Under the pieces are notes generated by a model, which was not told where the DNA came from, made no database searches, and saw only the letters and a program-made list of their open reading frames with translations. A program made the translations under genes and the position numbers. From positions 1 to 19,594 of the forward strand of contig JAJRVM010000120.1 of assembly GCA_024277285.1 (NCBI GenBank): DNA of 19,594 nucleotides, read 5' to 3'. This DNA comes from Planctomycetota bacterium (GTDB taxonomy: Bacteria; Planctomycetota; Planctomycetia; Pirellulales; Pirellulaceae). Below, piece by piece: positions 8,858-16,985 of this stretch (positions are counted from its first letter, which is position 1; the number at the start of each line of letters is the position of its first letter).

Positions 8858-8901
8858 CGATCCGTAGCGATTGTCAAACCCGCCACACAGATACCCCACA
8901 A

Positions 8902-9091
8902 CTACGTCTTAGACTGGCTGACCCGAATAGGCGTCCAAAGTCTCAAGTTACTTGTCCAGCCTAACCTCGCCCATTGCGACTATCTCTTGAACCCCGCCTC
9001 GCCTGCTAGTAAGTCGGCCTTCGCTGGTGGAGTTGTTGATCCCGTCTTTAGTTCTGCGCGTAGAGGGCCGATGAGGTGCCGCGCGCAAGCA
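8902..9091 (+). repeat. Dispersed repeat, copy 1 (about 190 bp)
   Basis: This stretch starts 45 bp after the receiver-GGDEF stop and recurs in the same orientation at 19385-19594, about 10.5 kb away. The copies match nearly throughout, from CTACGTCTTAGACTGGCTG to GCCGCGCGCAAGCA. Differences are a few substitutions (mainly around 8996-9011), a one-base indel, and a 21-bp tandem duplication present only in copy 2. The frame reading VLDWLTRIGVQSLKL is open in both copies, but no start, ribosome-binding site or known domain supports a protein. It is best seen as a member of a dispersed intergenic repeat family. The right boundary is a minimum, because copy 2 is cut by the window edge. Confidence 0.85.
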
Positions 9092-9672
9092 ACTAGCAGC
9101 CGAGGGCAGCAATGCCACGGGCAAGAAGGACATGGACCGTTCTGTTCTTTTGTAACCGTTCACGGCAGCGCGGACGCGATCGCCTCACTTGGGAAGGGAC
9201 CGCTCATAAACGCAGATAGACGCTGATGAAGAGGCTCTCCGCCGGGCTTGCCCCGGCTGGGAGCACGACTGGTCGGCTACCAGCCGCGCGCCCTTCGTCT
9301 GCCTTCGGTCGAACGGAATGTTCTCTATTAACCGTCGCTTTGCTGAGGCCGAATCAAGACGCGATTGGCTTCAACATTGGCCGCTCGCCTTTCAACCGAG
9401 ACGCCGCATGAGACGGAGTATTGGTTCCGCAATCGGCGTGACGAGTCGGTTGTGGCTTGAACCGCGTGAACGGTTCTGTTCTTTTTTGCCCTTCATTTTC
9501 TTTGCCCCCAAGGAGCACCACCAGACGCGTCGTCCATGAGCGCAACGGGAGAGATGGTCTCGATGCTGGGCGGGCTGATGCGGTCCAACTCCCCAAGCCG
9601 AGATGTTGGATACTTCACCGTGACAGGGGGTGGCCGGCAAGGGAGTAAGAGGACGATTAAGATTAAGAGGGC
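9092..9672. other. Gene-free stretch with consecutive hairpins
   Basis: No plausible gene was seen. Two adjacent stem-loops lie at 9241-9257 (GCCGGG / CCCGGC, 5-base loop) and 9269-9283 (CTGGT / ACCAG, 5-base loop). The 13-mer GTTCTGTTCTTTT occurs twice, near 9138 and 9474. One copy of the intergenic 9-mer GTTCACGGC is at 9158-9166. A short direct repeat GATTAAGATTAAG precedes the inverted-repeat element that follows. The hairpins lack an adjacent T-run, so they are not clear intrinsic terminators. Confidence 0.5.
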
Positions 9673-9804
9673 CTGTTCACGGCTGTTAGAAGCTGCTGAA
9701 AAAGTCAATTTCCCTACCAAATACGGTATAGCAGCACGACGTGCTTGCACATCATATTGTGGGTCAACCCGACTTTTTCAGTAGGCTCTGTTAGCCGTGA
9801 ACAG
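9673..9804. mobile_element. 132-bp element with nested inverted repeats (MITE-like or IS remnant)
   Basis: The outermost 12 bases, CTGTTCACGGCT (9673-9684), are exactly inverted at 9793-9804. Inside them, GCTGAAAAAGTC on the left (9695-9706) pairs with GACTTTTTCAGT on the right (9771-9782) with one mismatch. Over about 34 bases the two ends match at roughly three quarters of positions. The centre holds the perfect palindrome AGCACG-A-CGTGCT (9733-9745). The CTGAAAAAGTC end resembles terminal repeats of several insertion sequences, but there is no transposase. It lies 42 bp downstream of the ATPase stop and could also act as a transcription end. No target duplication was clear. Confidence 0.6.
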
Positions 9805-9846
9805 ATACCGCCTGCAAAAGGCCCGTGCAGGCACACCAGAATTCGG

Positions 9847-11265
9847 TTAGGCATCGGACTCATAGACTTCCGTGGCACCATGTTGGTCGGGCAAATTGTC
9901 GCCAGAAGCACGATTGCCCCGTGGCCCGACGGGCATATCATCCATGCCCGAGAGCGCAGTGAAATAACTGCGCACCACACGATCAAAGTACTCGTCCGTC
10001 ATTTCCATTGGCAGATCGTTATAGACGCAATAGTTGCGGATCTGCAGCAGAAGATCACGTGGGTGGCATCGACGTAGTGGGCGATTCAGTGGCTCGAAAT
10101 GACGCTGCAGCAGCGTGTCCACCACTTCGCGCCGATAATCGCACTTGAACGACTTGGCGAACATCTCGAACAGGTGATGAAACTCCGCGTGACTTGGGTC
10201 CGTGACTTCGATCTTGTAGGGAATCCGCCGCAAGAACGCTTCATCGGTCAAGTCGGACGGATCAAGGTTTGTCGAAAATATGATCAGTTGCTCGAAGGGG
10301 ACTTGGATCTTTTTTCCTGTGGAGATCGTCAGAAAGTCCTGCCGATTCTCGAGCGGCACGATCCATCGGTTCAACAGGTCCGCTGGTTCAATCCGCTGGC
10401 GGCCAAAATCGTCGATCAGCAGACACCCGCAATTGCTCTTGAGTTGCAGCGGTGCTTCACTCACATTACTGGCCGGATCGTGCCGAATCTCCAACGCGTC
10501 CATGGTCAACTCACCACCGACGACCACCGTGGGGCGACGAATTTTGACCCATCGCTGATCGTGACCCGTTTCTTTAAGCAACCGGTTCTCGTCGGATTGT
10601 TCTGCCTTATGGTATGCCGCGTCGTACAGCTTGATCAACTGACCATCTTCCACCAGCGTTCGTGGGATCCATATATTCTGCCCAAAGCAGCTGGTGATGC
10701 GCGCGGCCAACGTCGTCTTGCCATTGCCCGGCGCCCCGTACAGGAACAACCCCGCCCCGGAATTTATGGCTGGCCCAAGTAGATCGAATAGTTCGGCTTC
10801 GACCGAGATATCTTCAAAGGCCTTGACCAGATCATGCCGTTTCGGCGCCTCGGCACGAATCGTCTGGGCATCGACCGAAACAATGTAATCGATTAGCGGC
10901 ACGGGTGCCGGCCCGACATAGGAACATGTCTCCATCAGCTTCGCGGTTCGCTGGCGACCTTGTTCGGTCAAGACATAGTTGTAGTCGTTCATCTGGGCTG
11001 CCGACGAGTGCACCATAATCTGACGCTGGCGAAGCCCGTGGAACACCGACTCGAGCGTCCGAAACGGCAAACAAATTCGCTCGGCAATCTGCCGTCCGCT
11101 CGCCGCCCCAACGACCTGGACGTACCGACACGTCAGTTCTTCGATCAAGGAGACGGAAAGACCCGTTTCTTCGATCGAGTTCGGTTCGGCAGGCAAGAAC
11201 GTGTCTTCGGCGAAGATCGCCGCCAGCAAACTACCTGAAGCTGTTGAACTCGTTAGCGTGCTCAT
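9847..11265 (-). CDS. AAA+ ATPase with N-terminal winged-helix-like region, 472 aa
   Basis: A cytoplasmic P-loop ATPase. Seen: Walker A GAPGNGKTT at 177-185, Walker B CLLIDDFG at 281-288, sensor-1-like FSTNLDP at 330-336, and LRRIPYK at 345-351 where an arginine finger is expected. The first 120 residues look like a DNA-binding-type winged helix (LIEELTCRYVQVVG, then GRQIAERICLPFRTLESVF, then YVLTEQGR). The C-terminal part, with RPLRRCHPRDLLLQIRNYC near 410, resembles an AAA lid. It resembles uncharacterised planctomycete AAA proteins; I cannot assign a substrate. The ATG at 11265 is the natural start; the ribosome-binding site is weak. The closest upstream gene on the same strand is the 168-residue unknown gene 364 bp away, so co-transcription is uncertain. 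An inverted-repeat element follows its stop. Confidence 0.88.
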   Translation of the reverse strand: MSTLTSSTASGSLLAAIFAEDTFLPAEPNSIEETGLSVSLIEELTCRYVQVVGAASGRQIAERICLPFRTLESVFHGLRQRQIMVHSSAAQMNDYNYVLTEQGRQRTAKLMETCSYVGPAPVPLIDYIVSVDAQTIRAEAPKRHDLVKAFEDISVEAELFDLLGPAINSGAGLFLYGAPGNGKTTLAARITSCFGQNIWIPRTLVEDGQLIKLYDAAYHKAEQSDENRLLKETGHDQRWVKIRRPTVVVGGELTMDALEIRHDPASNVSEAPLQLKSNCGCLLIDDFGRQRIEPADLLNRWIVPLENRQDFLTISTGKKIQVPFEQLIIFSTNLDPSDLTDEAFLRRIPYKIEVTDPSHAEFHHLFEMFAKSFKCDYRREVVDTLLQRHFEPLNRPLRRCHPRDLLLQIRNYCVYNDLPMEMTDEYFDRVVRSYFTALSGMDDMPVGPRGNRASGDNLPDQHGATEVYESDA

Positions 11266-11594
11266 TGTTTGACTCTTACCGTTCTCTCATTGGCTGACAT
11301 TGTTCGTATCACCTGCCAAGACCTTGACAGTCGCGTCCGCCGCCACTTGCTCATCAGCAAAAGTGTACGTTATTACAGCGTCTGCAAACGGAGATGCACA
11401 GCAAACCTGTCACGCGCAACGCGCCGGTTGTGCGAACGCACCGCACTCGCATCAACTCATACAACCTTTACTACCCCACCGCGCAGCGGCAGCGCCAAGT
11501 GTGGTTCGTCGCAGGGCGCTCGAAGGAACCGCCCCATTGCGATCGTGTGCCGATGGTAAGCACGGTCGCGCCGGTTCAGGAAATGCAAGACATC
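11266..11594. other. Gap between the ATPase and the 168-residue gene
   Basis: About 330 bases with no convincing coding frame on either strand. It should contain the promoter of the ATPase gene (minus strand), though no clear -35/-10 pair was found. A 15-bp tandem repeat closes the gap at its right side. Confidence 0.5.
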
Positions 11595-11639
11595 GGAAGT
11601 CAACGGCGCGGAAGTCAACGGCGCGGAAGTCAACGGTCC
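11595..11639. repeat. 15-bp tandem repeat, three copies
   Basis: Three consecutive 15-bp units of GGAAGTCAACGGCGC occupy 11595-11609, 11610-11624 and 11625-11639; the last ends TCC instead of CGC at its final bases. The third unit overlaps the 3' end of the 168-residue gene and supplies its stop codon (TGA, minus strand, 11632-11630); the other two lie downstream of it. Each unit carries the same in-frame TGA on the minus strand, so changes in copy number would not lengthen that protein. Confidence 0.9.
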
Positions 11640-12136
11640 CGCGCCATTGTCAGAGTGGTGATAGCGTCCTTCTTGACCAACACGACATGGCTTGCCAGTG
11701 GTGCGTCGGTGTTCGAAATACCCAACACGGTAGCATCGGTAACCGCAAAGAAACTCGTTGCTTCGATCGAGAGGAATGCCGTCGCATCGGTCGTCGATTT
11801 AATGTGAATCTCGCCCTGCACAATCGCGTTGGGCAGCGATATTACACCATTCACCGTCTTCTTCTCACGCGCGGCAAAAAACGCCCGACCTTCCTTTGAA
11901 CGGTTTTCGCTGACGAGGATAGCTAGATGCACGTTATCCTTGACCAGCACTGTCTTGTTGGTTTCAAGCACCGGCTCGCGACGCGCTCGGTGACAGAAAC
12001 GAACATGATCGAGATGCAGGTAGCGAGTGGTGTGATCATTGAGCACATCGATCACGCGGCCCGAACGCGTCGAGATCTCGCAGTGCAAATCATAATGCGA
12101 CATGACAAAAATGACGCTCGCAGACGCTGTCTCCAT
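11630..12136 (-). CDS. Unrecognised protein, 168 aa
   Basis: Not assigned to a family with confidence. The composition is that of a real soluble protein: alternating hydrophobic strands such as VIFVMSHYDLHCEI, TRYLHLDHVRF, TVLVKDNVHLAILVSE and ASHVVLVKKDAITTL suggest a mostly beta fold, and there is no signal peptide or membrane segment. The opening portion (GRVIDVLNDHTTRYLHL) recalls small bacterial beta-rich proteins of unknown function. The ATG at 12136 is preferred over the GTG at 12145 because GAGGTGG sits at ideal ribosome-binding distance from the ATG. It is followed at 364 bp by the AAA+ ATPase gene on the same strand, so a functional link is possible but unproven. Its stop codon lies in a 15-bp tandem repeat. 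Confidence 0.7.
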   Translation of the reverse strand: METASASVIFVMSHYDLHCEISTRSGRVIDVLNDHTTRYLHLDHVRFCHRARREPVLETNKTVLVKDNVHLAILVSENRSKEGRAFFAAREKKTVNGVISLPNAIVQGEIHIKSTTDATAFLSIEATSFFAVTDATVLGISNTDAPLASHVVLVKKDAITTLTMARDR

Positions 12137-12729
12137 CGTGACCACCTCACCCTCAAAAAAACGTCCTTTCGTTATCGGCCCTTGCCGCTACTCCATCGTC
12201 GTGACCCGCGCGCGCGCTTGAGACGCCGCTGCTTGTGGGGGCACAGCCGGGCCGAATGATGCAATCGGACGCCCAACCTGACTGAAAACCTCTGATAGTT
12301 ACCACGATCGACTGGCATGCCAGGGCACTCATTGAGGAGTCGTTCACGGCTCTCTCGTGTCCTGCAGTGGCTTATGCGCAAGCATAGTGTGCATCGGTTG
12401 CTTAGAACCTGTCACAAAGACCATCCAGGTGATGCCAATACCGAGCAAATCAACCGGGCCCGCAAGTTATGTGGCAGGTTCTTGATCTGCAGGGTGGCCT
12501 CATTTGCCATGTGTTGGACGACCGGTCCACCGCACATCCGGTACAATCGAACCTGCCTTCCCAACCCAGTTCCGACAGGTCCGGTAAGGCGTACCGCTGA
12601 ACCACCAACGGTTGAACCATGTGATGGCTCGTAACCGACAACTAAATCAAGCGGTTCGCGCGGGCGGGGCGACAGTCCCCGGCTGCCTCCGTCAGGCTGC
12701 CTGCAACCGCCCTCACCTGGAGTCGTGTC
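12137..12729. other. Divergent promoter region between the 168-residue gene and the LRR gene
   Basis: No gene was found in this roughly 590-bp gap. It contains a small inverted-repeat element (12404-12482), one copy of the intergenic 9-mer GTTCACGGC (12342-12350), and near 12650-12712 a potential leader structure for the LRR gene in which GCGGTT pairs with AACCGC around an inner CGGGG / CCCCG stem. A GC-alternating tract (CGCGCGCGCG) lies near 12208. Both flanking genes are transcribed outward from it. Confidence 0.5.
12404..12482. repeat. 79-bp segment bounded by 13-bp inverted repeats
   Basis: AGAACCTGTCACA at 12404-12416 is repeated inverted at 12470-12482 with one mismatch (AGAACCTGCCACA on the opposite strand). 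The ends resemble insertion-sequence tips, but there is no coding content and no obvious target duplication. It may be a solo remnant or a small non-autonomous element, or a chance hairpin. Confidence 0.4.
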
Positions 12730-13602
12730 ATGAAATGCATTATCCACGCTGTCGCCATATCCCTCACTCTCGTCAGCTCAGTCGCACTTGCCCAAGGTGG
12801 ACCGGCGAAACCTGATTTGAGCGTTTCGCAACCACTCACACAAATCGAAAAAACGTGCGCCGCCAAGCTTACGCGTCTGCGCAGCGCGCGACTGTGGTGG
12901 AATGATGACAATCGTATTGTTGGCGTCGCCCTGAAAGGGACCGACGCGACCAATCGGTCCGTGGCACTGAGCAGTCACTTGCCAGGACTTCGTGCACTGG
13001 TGCTCGTGGCCTTGCCACAAAACAACTTGACCAACGACGGCTTGGCCCCATTGGCCACGCTCCCCCAACTGCGTTTACTCAGTATCTCTGGAGATCGAAT
13101 AACCGACGGGGCACTGCGCCATGTCCAAGCTATATCTACTCTGGAGGTATTGGTCCTCAATGGCAACTTCACGGATGAGGCGATTGAAGCCATCTCGCCC
13201 CTGCAACAGCTTCAACAACTCGACCTGACCCAATCGCATATCACCGACGCCGGACTGACTCACGTCGCAAAGCTTGTCAATCTCCAAACCTTGATCCTCA
13301 ACAGCACTAGCGTCAGTAATCAAGGGCTGGCGTCAATCGCACAACTCAAACGACTTACGAAATTGTATTTGGGCGACACGAAACTCAACGATGACGCTGT
13401 GCCACAACTCAAGAAACTGGAACAGCTCGAACAGTTGTTCATCAAGCGAACTGACATCACTGCCGAGGGAGTTGCCAGCCTTGTTCCCGGGCTACCGACA
13501 ACCTGCAAGATCATCCACGAAAGTGGTACGTACTTTGGCCAACGGCCGCCGCGAACCGCCATGGCTCAGGCCAACGCCACCCAATGGCGTGCTGCCCAAT
13601 AA
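12730..13602 (+). CDS. Secreted leucine-rich repeat protein, 290 aa
   Basis: The N-terminus is a signal peptide: charged start, hydrophobic core (AVAISLTLVSSVALA) and likely cleavage after ALA near residue 21. The body, about 80-260, is built of 23-25-residue leucine-rich repeats with the pattern LxxLxLxxTxITDxGLxxL, for example LDLTQSHITDAGLTHVAKL and LYLGDTKLNDDAVPQLKKL. This is the cysteine-containing/RNase-inhibitor-like class that is expanded in planctomycetes. Such proteins are usually protein-binding; no catalytic motif is seen. The ATG at 12730 is preceded by GGAG at seven bases, a good ribosome-binding site. It is probably exported to the periplasm. No ligand can be inferred; the neighbouring porin and HAF genes on the same strand are also envelope or export proteins. 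Confidence 0.9.
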   Translation: MKCIIHAVAISLTLVSSVALAQGGPAKPDLSVSQPLTQIEKTCAAKLTRLRSARLWWNDDNRIVGVALKGTDATNRSVALSSHLPGLRALVLVALPQNNLTNDGLAPLATLPQLRLLSISGDRITDGALRHVQAISTLEVLVLNGNFTDEAIEAISPLQQLQQLDLTQSHITDAGLTHVAKLVNLQTLILNSTSVSNQGLASIAQLKRLTKLYLGDTKLNDDAVPQLKKLEQLEQLFIKRTDITAEGVASLVPGLPTTCKIIHESGTYFGQRPPRTAMAQANATQWRAAQ

Positions 13603-14010
13603 CAGACATTGCTTCGCGCTCGTATTCTCCACGTGCCGCAAACGCGATCGCGATCCTTTGCCGAATGCCGCGACGGTGTGAAACAGACGCCAAACCTGCT
13701 GCACAACCCAACGGCAAGTGCACTATCTTGGGCTACTTCGCTTCGCCTACAATTCGCCCAATCTCCCCACCTCGCCTACTCGGCGTGAACCTTCTTGACG
13801 CGGTCCAAGGGAGTTCGGTTTTGGCAAAATTGTCAGCAGAATCGGAAGAATCAACCTCTTCCAAACACCGATAACAACTAGGAGGTTGTCATCCTCGACA
13901 GCTGATCCAACGTGATCGCACTCGCTCGAGATTCGACCCTATAACTCCGCAATTTGGAGCGTCCACGGGTCGCGACACAGACTACGGGACGGGACAAGGC
14001 AGTTAGTACC
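13603..14010. other. Intergenic region upstream of the BBP7 porin
   Basis: About 400 bases with no supported gene. Short inverted repeats occur, such as ACAAC / GTTGT flanking TAGGAG near 13875-13890. A strong AGGAGG at 13879-13884 is not followed by a usable start with a reasonable frame. The porin promoter is presumably here but was not located. Confidence 0.5.
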
Positions 14011-15438
14011 ATGAAAAAAGCGAGTGATTCGAGCGAAGCCGGGAGCAGAGCTTCACAACAGATATCTCCGCGCACGACACTCACTCGGACTTGGAGCTGC
14101 TTCTCGCTCGGCCGCACAACCCTGCAATGGGCCACTTTGGCCACCCTTCTCGCGGCCACCCTTCTGGCGCTGATGCCCGGCATCCTGCACGCCCAACAAG
14201 CTACCTTGACGCACGAGACACCCGAATTGGTGGACACCACGGGCGAGCAATGGCTCGAGCCCATCGCCGAACAGGGTCGCAGGCGTAGGCGTAGTCACAT
14301 GCCGGGAAACTACGGCGTGATGAGCGATTGGGATCTCTATGCGGGAAGTGTCTACGCCAATACGAGCCCGCTTTGGATCCACACCGAAGCACTGCTGTGG
14401 TGGATGCGTGGCAACAAACTCCCTGCCCTCGTGACCACCAGCTCGGCAGGAACACCCCGTAGCGAAGCGGGTGTCCTGGGTGCCGCCAACACCAGCGTCT
14501 TGCTCGGGGACGAGCGCATCGATGACCGCGCCCGTGGCGGCTTTCGTACCGCAGCTGGCGTGCGGCTGGGCCACTGGTTCGATCATCTGATGGATGCGGA
14601 ATTGCAATTCGATCTACTCTGGGTCGGCGATGGCCAATCGGGCGGCGATTTCCAGGGAATCTCGGTTGGAGATCCCATCCTGGCACGCCCATTTTACGAT
14701 GCCGCGTTAAATGCTCAGGACGCTCAGCTGGTCGCCTTTCCCAATGTCGTTTGGGGAGACATCTCCGTCCAGACATCAAGCGACTTCCTCTCGGCAGGCG
14801 CTTTGTACCACAAAGGCTGGCGATGCTATGACAATGCGCGTATCGATTGGCTCGCTGGCTATCGCTACGCCCAACTGCGCGACGAATTGCTGATCGAAGA
14901 ACGGCTCGTGTCGGTCGATCCGGGTGGCGCTGTAGCCGTCGGGACGACGTTCGACCTGTTCGACGACTTCCGAACGTGGAACGAGTTCCACGGCGCGGAC
15001 CTAGGCCTGCAACTCTGGACGCACATGCACGGCTGGACCATCGAAGTTATCGGCAAGGTCGCCCTTGGCAAGACCCTTCGCACTCTGGAAGTGAACGGCG
15101 AGACCTTCACGCTCTCGCCAGCGGGAGGCGCGTCAGTAGCACCGGGTGGATTGCTGGCAATGCCGACCAATATGGGACGACATCAATCGAACCAGTTTGC
15201 GGCACTCCCCGAGCTGACCATACGCTTGCGCCGACCGATCTCTCGATTCTTCACTTTCACCGCCGGCTACACCGCGATGGCACTCAGTGGCGTCGTACGC
15301 ACAGGTGACCAGATCGATCTGGCCGTCAACCCGACCCAGTTTGGCAACGGTACACTGATCGGAGCACCCTACCCAGCAGTGCGAATGGACGATTCCACCG
15401 TCTGGCTCCAAGGCGTTTCCGTCGGCCTGGAATGGTGA
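14011..15438 (+). CDS. BBP7-family outer-membrane beta-barrel protein, 475 aa
   Basis: It matches the planctomycete BBP7 putative porin family. Seen: a long signal sequence with a hydrophobic core at about 39-57 and probable cleavage near residue 61 (ILHA-QQ), then the family's opening aromatic motif TEALLWWMRGNKLPALVTT at 125-143, a glycine-rich segment with RGGFRTAAGVRLGHWFD, repeated amphipathic strands, and a terminal beta strand ending in a Trp (VSVGLEW), as expected for outer-membrane insertion. The ATG at 14011 is preferred; the frame is open upstream to a TTG at 13954, which would only lengthen the N-region. AAGG lies about 11 bases upstream. Role: probably an outer-membrane channel or structural barrel; the substrate is unknown. 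A 15-bp minisatellite starts 13 bases after the stop. Confidence 0.9.
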   Translation: MKKASDSSEAGSRASQQISPRTTLTRTWSCFSLGRTTLQWATLATLLAATLLALMPGILHAQQATLTHETPELVDTTGEQWLEPIAEQGRRRRRSHMPGNYGVMSDWDLYAGSVYANTSPLWIHTEALLWWMRGNKLPALVTTSSAGTPRSEAGVLGAANTSVLLGDERIDDRARGGFRTAAGVRLGHWFDHLMDAELQFDLLWVGDGQSGGDFQGISVGDPILARPFYDAALNAQDAQLVAFPNVVWGDISVQTSSDFLSAGALYHKGWRCYDNARIDWLAGYRYAQLRDELLIEERLVSVDPGGAVAVGTTFDLFDDFRTWNEFHGADLGLQLWTHMHGWTIEVIGKVALGKTLRTLEVNGETFTLSPAGGASVAPGGLLAMPTNMGRHQSNQFAALPELTIRLRRPISRFFTFTAGYTAMALSGVVRTGDQIDLAVNPTQFGNGTLIGAPYPAVRMDDSTVWLQGVSVGLEW

Positions 15439-15450
15439 TGCGTTCCCCGC

Positions 15451-15520
15451 TCGGCACTGGGACTCTCGGCACTGGGACTCTCGGCACTGGGACTCTCGGC
15501 ACTGGGACTCTCGGCACTGG
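15451..15520. repeat. 15-bp tandem repeat, 4.7 perfect copies
   Basis: The unit TCGGCACTGGGACTC is repeated without a mismatch at 15451, 15466, 15481 and 15496, with a fifth partial unit (10 bases) ending at 15520. It begins 13 bases after the BBP7 stop codon, so it lies in the 3' untranslated region or terminator zone. The absence of mismatches points to recent expansion or active homogenisation, and copy number may vary between strains. Confidence 0.95.
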
Positions 15521-15632
15521 CCGGCTTGACACCTCCGGCCGCAGGAATCGCCACCCATGAGCCTTGCGTCACCGTACCAATTGGGCCATCTGCAGATAAT
15601 TCCCATTCGGCTCTTTGAATCGGCGCTCGGCG

Positions 15633-15652
15633 GTATAGACTTGAGTCTATAC
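15633..15652. promoter_or_regulatory. 20-bp perfect palindrome upstream of the HAF-repeat gene
   Basis: GTATAGACTTGAGTCTATAC is self-complementary over 9-bp arms around a central TG. It lies about 180 bp before the ATG of the HAF-repeat gene, inside a gap of about 390 bp that otherwise shows only the upstream minisatellite and one GTTCACGGC (15739-15747). It could be a dimeric repressor operator or a hairpin in a transcript; position alone cannot decide. Confidence 0.4.
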
Positions 15653-15833
15653 GGACATGCTGCGGTGCAAGGTGCGCGTGCAGGTCCTTACGTGAAGCAG
15701 GGACGCGCGAAGCAACAGAGCAACGGACGAAGGCAACCGTTCACGGCCCTTTCAACGTTCCGTCGCGGCTCGTGACGCATCATCTTTCGGCCACCCTTTG
15801 GCGAGCAGTTCTCCCGGAGTGAGCATCGATCCT

Positions 15834-16913
15834 ATGGCAAAAAGAGTCTTTCTATTCGTGCTGGTGGCAACATGGCTGGTCGCCAACCTGTTGCTGGGGG
15901 CTCAATGGCAATTCCATGCCATGGGGAATCTTGGCGGCGACGACGGATTCGGCAAGAGCAGTCAGGCTTGTGGAGTTTCCTGTGACGGTCTTTGCGTGGT
16001 CGGTGACAGCCTGGCGACCGCTGGCATGGGAATCACAAGCGGGACCGAGGCGTTGCTTTGGACCAATCCGAATTCAAAGATCCGGATCTGCGCACCGATC
16101 ACCGAGAACATGTTTGCCAGCGCAAAAGCGGCCTCGTCGCAAGGAAGAGTGGTCGTTGGCCAGTGCCGAACGAAAGAGGGCAAACGGGCGTTTCGCTGGA
16201 GCAAGGCAAGCGGCATTGAAATACTTGGCCCATTGCCTGGACACGACGAGAGTGCGGCGTGGGGAGTGTCCGGCAACGGCAAGATCATCGTCGGCGAGAG
16301 CAGTTCACCGGATGAGGAGTCGGCATTCCGCTGGGCCGATGGCAAGATAGTCGCGCTGGGACATTTGCCCGGCGGCAGGAAAAGGAGCGTCGCGTTGGCC
16401 ATTTCACTCGACGGTTCAACGGTTGTCGGTCACAGCAGCTCGGAAAATGGCACGGAAGCCGTGGCATGGACCACCGCCGGTCCGCGCGGCTTAGGCTGCT
16501 TGGGCGGCGAACGGTTTTCAAGCCGAGCGTTTGCGGTTTCCGCCACCGGTGCCATCATCGTTGGCACCTCTCGTTCGCCGTCGGGCGTAGAAGCGTTCCG
16601 ATGGACCAAGGAAACCGGCATGGTACCACTGGGAGACTTACCGGGCGGCAGCCACCGCAGCAAGGCCAATGGAGTGTCGGCCGATGGCACAACCATCGTT
16701 GGTGCCGCCACCAGCGATAACGGCTCCGAAGCGTTTATCTGGACGCCGGCAACCAAGATGCAGTCACTCGGTCAACTGCTCGCAAAACAAGGCCTTGCCA
16801 AAGGTTGGCGATTACAAGAGGCTACGTCGATCTCCAGTGACGCCAAAGTTATTGTCGGAATCGGCCGAAGCCCGAAGGGGGAGACCGCCGGCTGGATCGC
16901 TCGACGGCAGTAG
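15834..16913 (+). CDS. Secreted HAF-repeat (extracellular repeat) protein, 359 aa
   Basis: After a signal peptide (MAKRVFLFVLVATWLVANLL, cleavage after the hydrophobic core near 23-25) the protein consists of about six to seven repeats of roughly 45-55 residues. The consensus is GVSxDGxxVVGxSxSxxGxEAFRWTxxxGMxxLGxLPGG, as in VGTSRSPSGVEAFRWTKE and NGVSADGTTIVGAATSDNG. This is the HAF / probable extracellular repeat family, predicted to form a beta-propeller-like fold and to be exported; its function is unknown. The ATG at 15834 is chosen because it gives a textbook signal peptide; the frame is open to a TTG at 15798, but that extension spoils the signal. A near-perfect hairpin follows 72 bases after the stop, towards the convergent lipoprotein gene. 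Confidence 0.88.
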   Translation: MAKRVFLFVLVATWLVANLLLGAQWQFHAMGNLGGDDGFGKSSQACGVSCDGLCVVGDSLATAGMGITSGTEALLWTNPNSKIRICAPITENMFASAKAASSQGRVVVGQCRTKEGKRAFRWSKASGIEILGPLPGHDESAAWGVSGNGKIIVGESSSPDEESAFRWADGKIVALGHLPGGRKRSVALAISLDGSTVVGHSSSENGTEAVAWTTAGPRGLGCLGGERFSSRAFAVSATGAIIVGTSRSPSGVEAFRWTKETGMVPLGDLPGGSHRSKANGVSADGTTIVGAATSDNGSEAFIWTPATKMQSLGQLLAKQGLAKGWRLQEATSISSDAKVIVGIGRSPKGETAGWIARRQ

Positions 16914-16985
16914 CGTCGCCAACCGAGTCATACACCGAGTCATGCGCAGCATGAACGTCACACGCGTCGACCAGGAAGCCTTCAG

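Noticed and set aside
10099..10782. A 227-residue plus-strand frame opposite the AAA+ ATPase
   Set aside because: It is antisense to the ATPase core, including Walker A and B, with no independent signal.
15326..15606. Minus-strand frames with SAESP-type or VPRVP-type repeats
   Set aside because: They are translations of the 15-bp minisatellite and overlap the BBP7 gene on the opposite strand.
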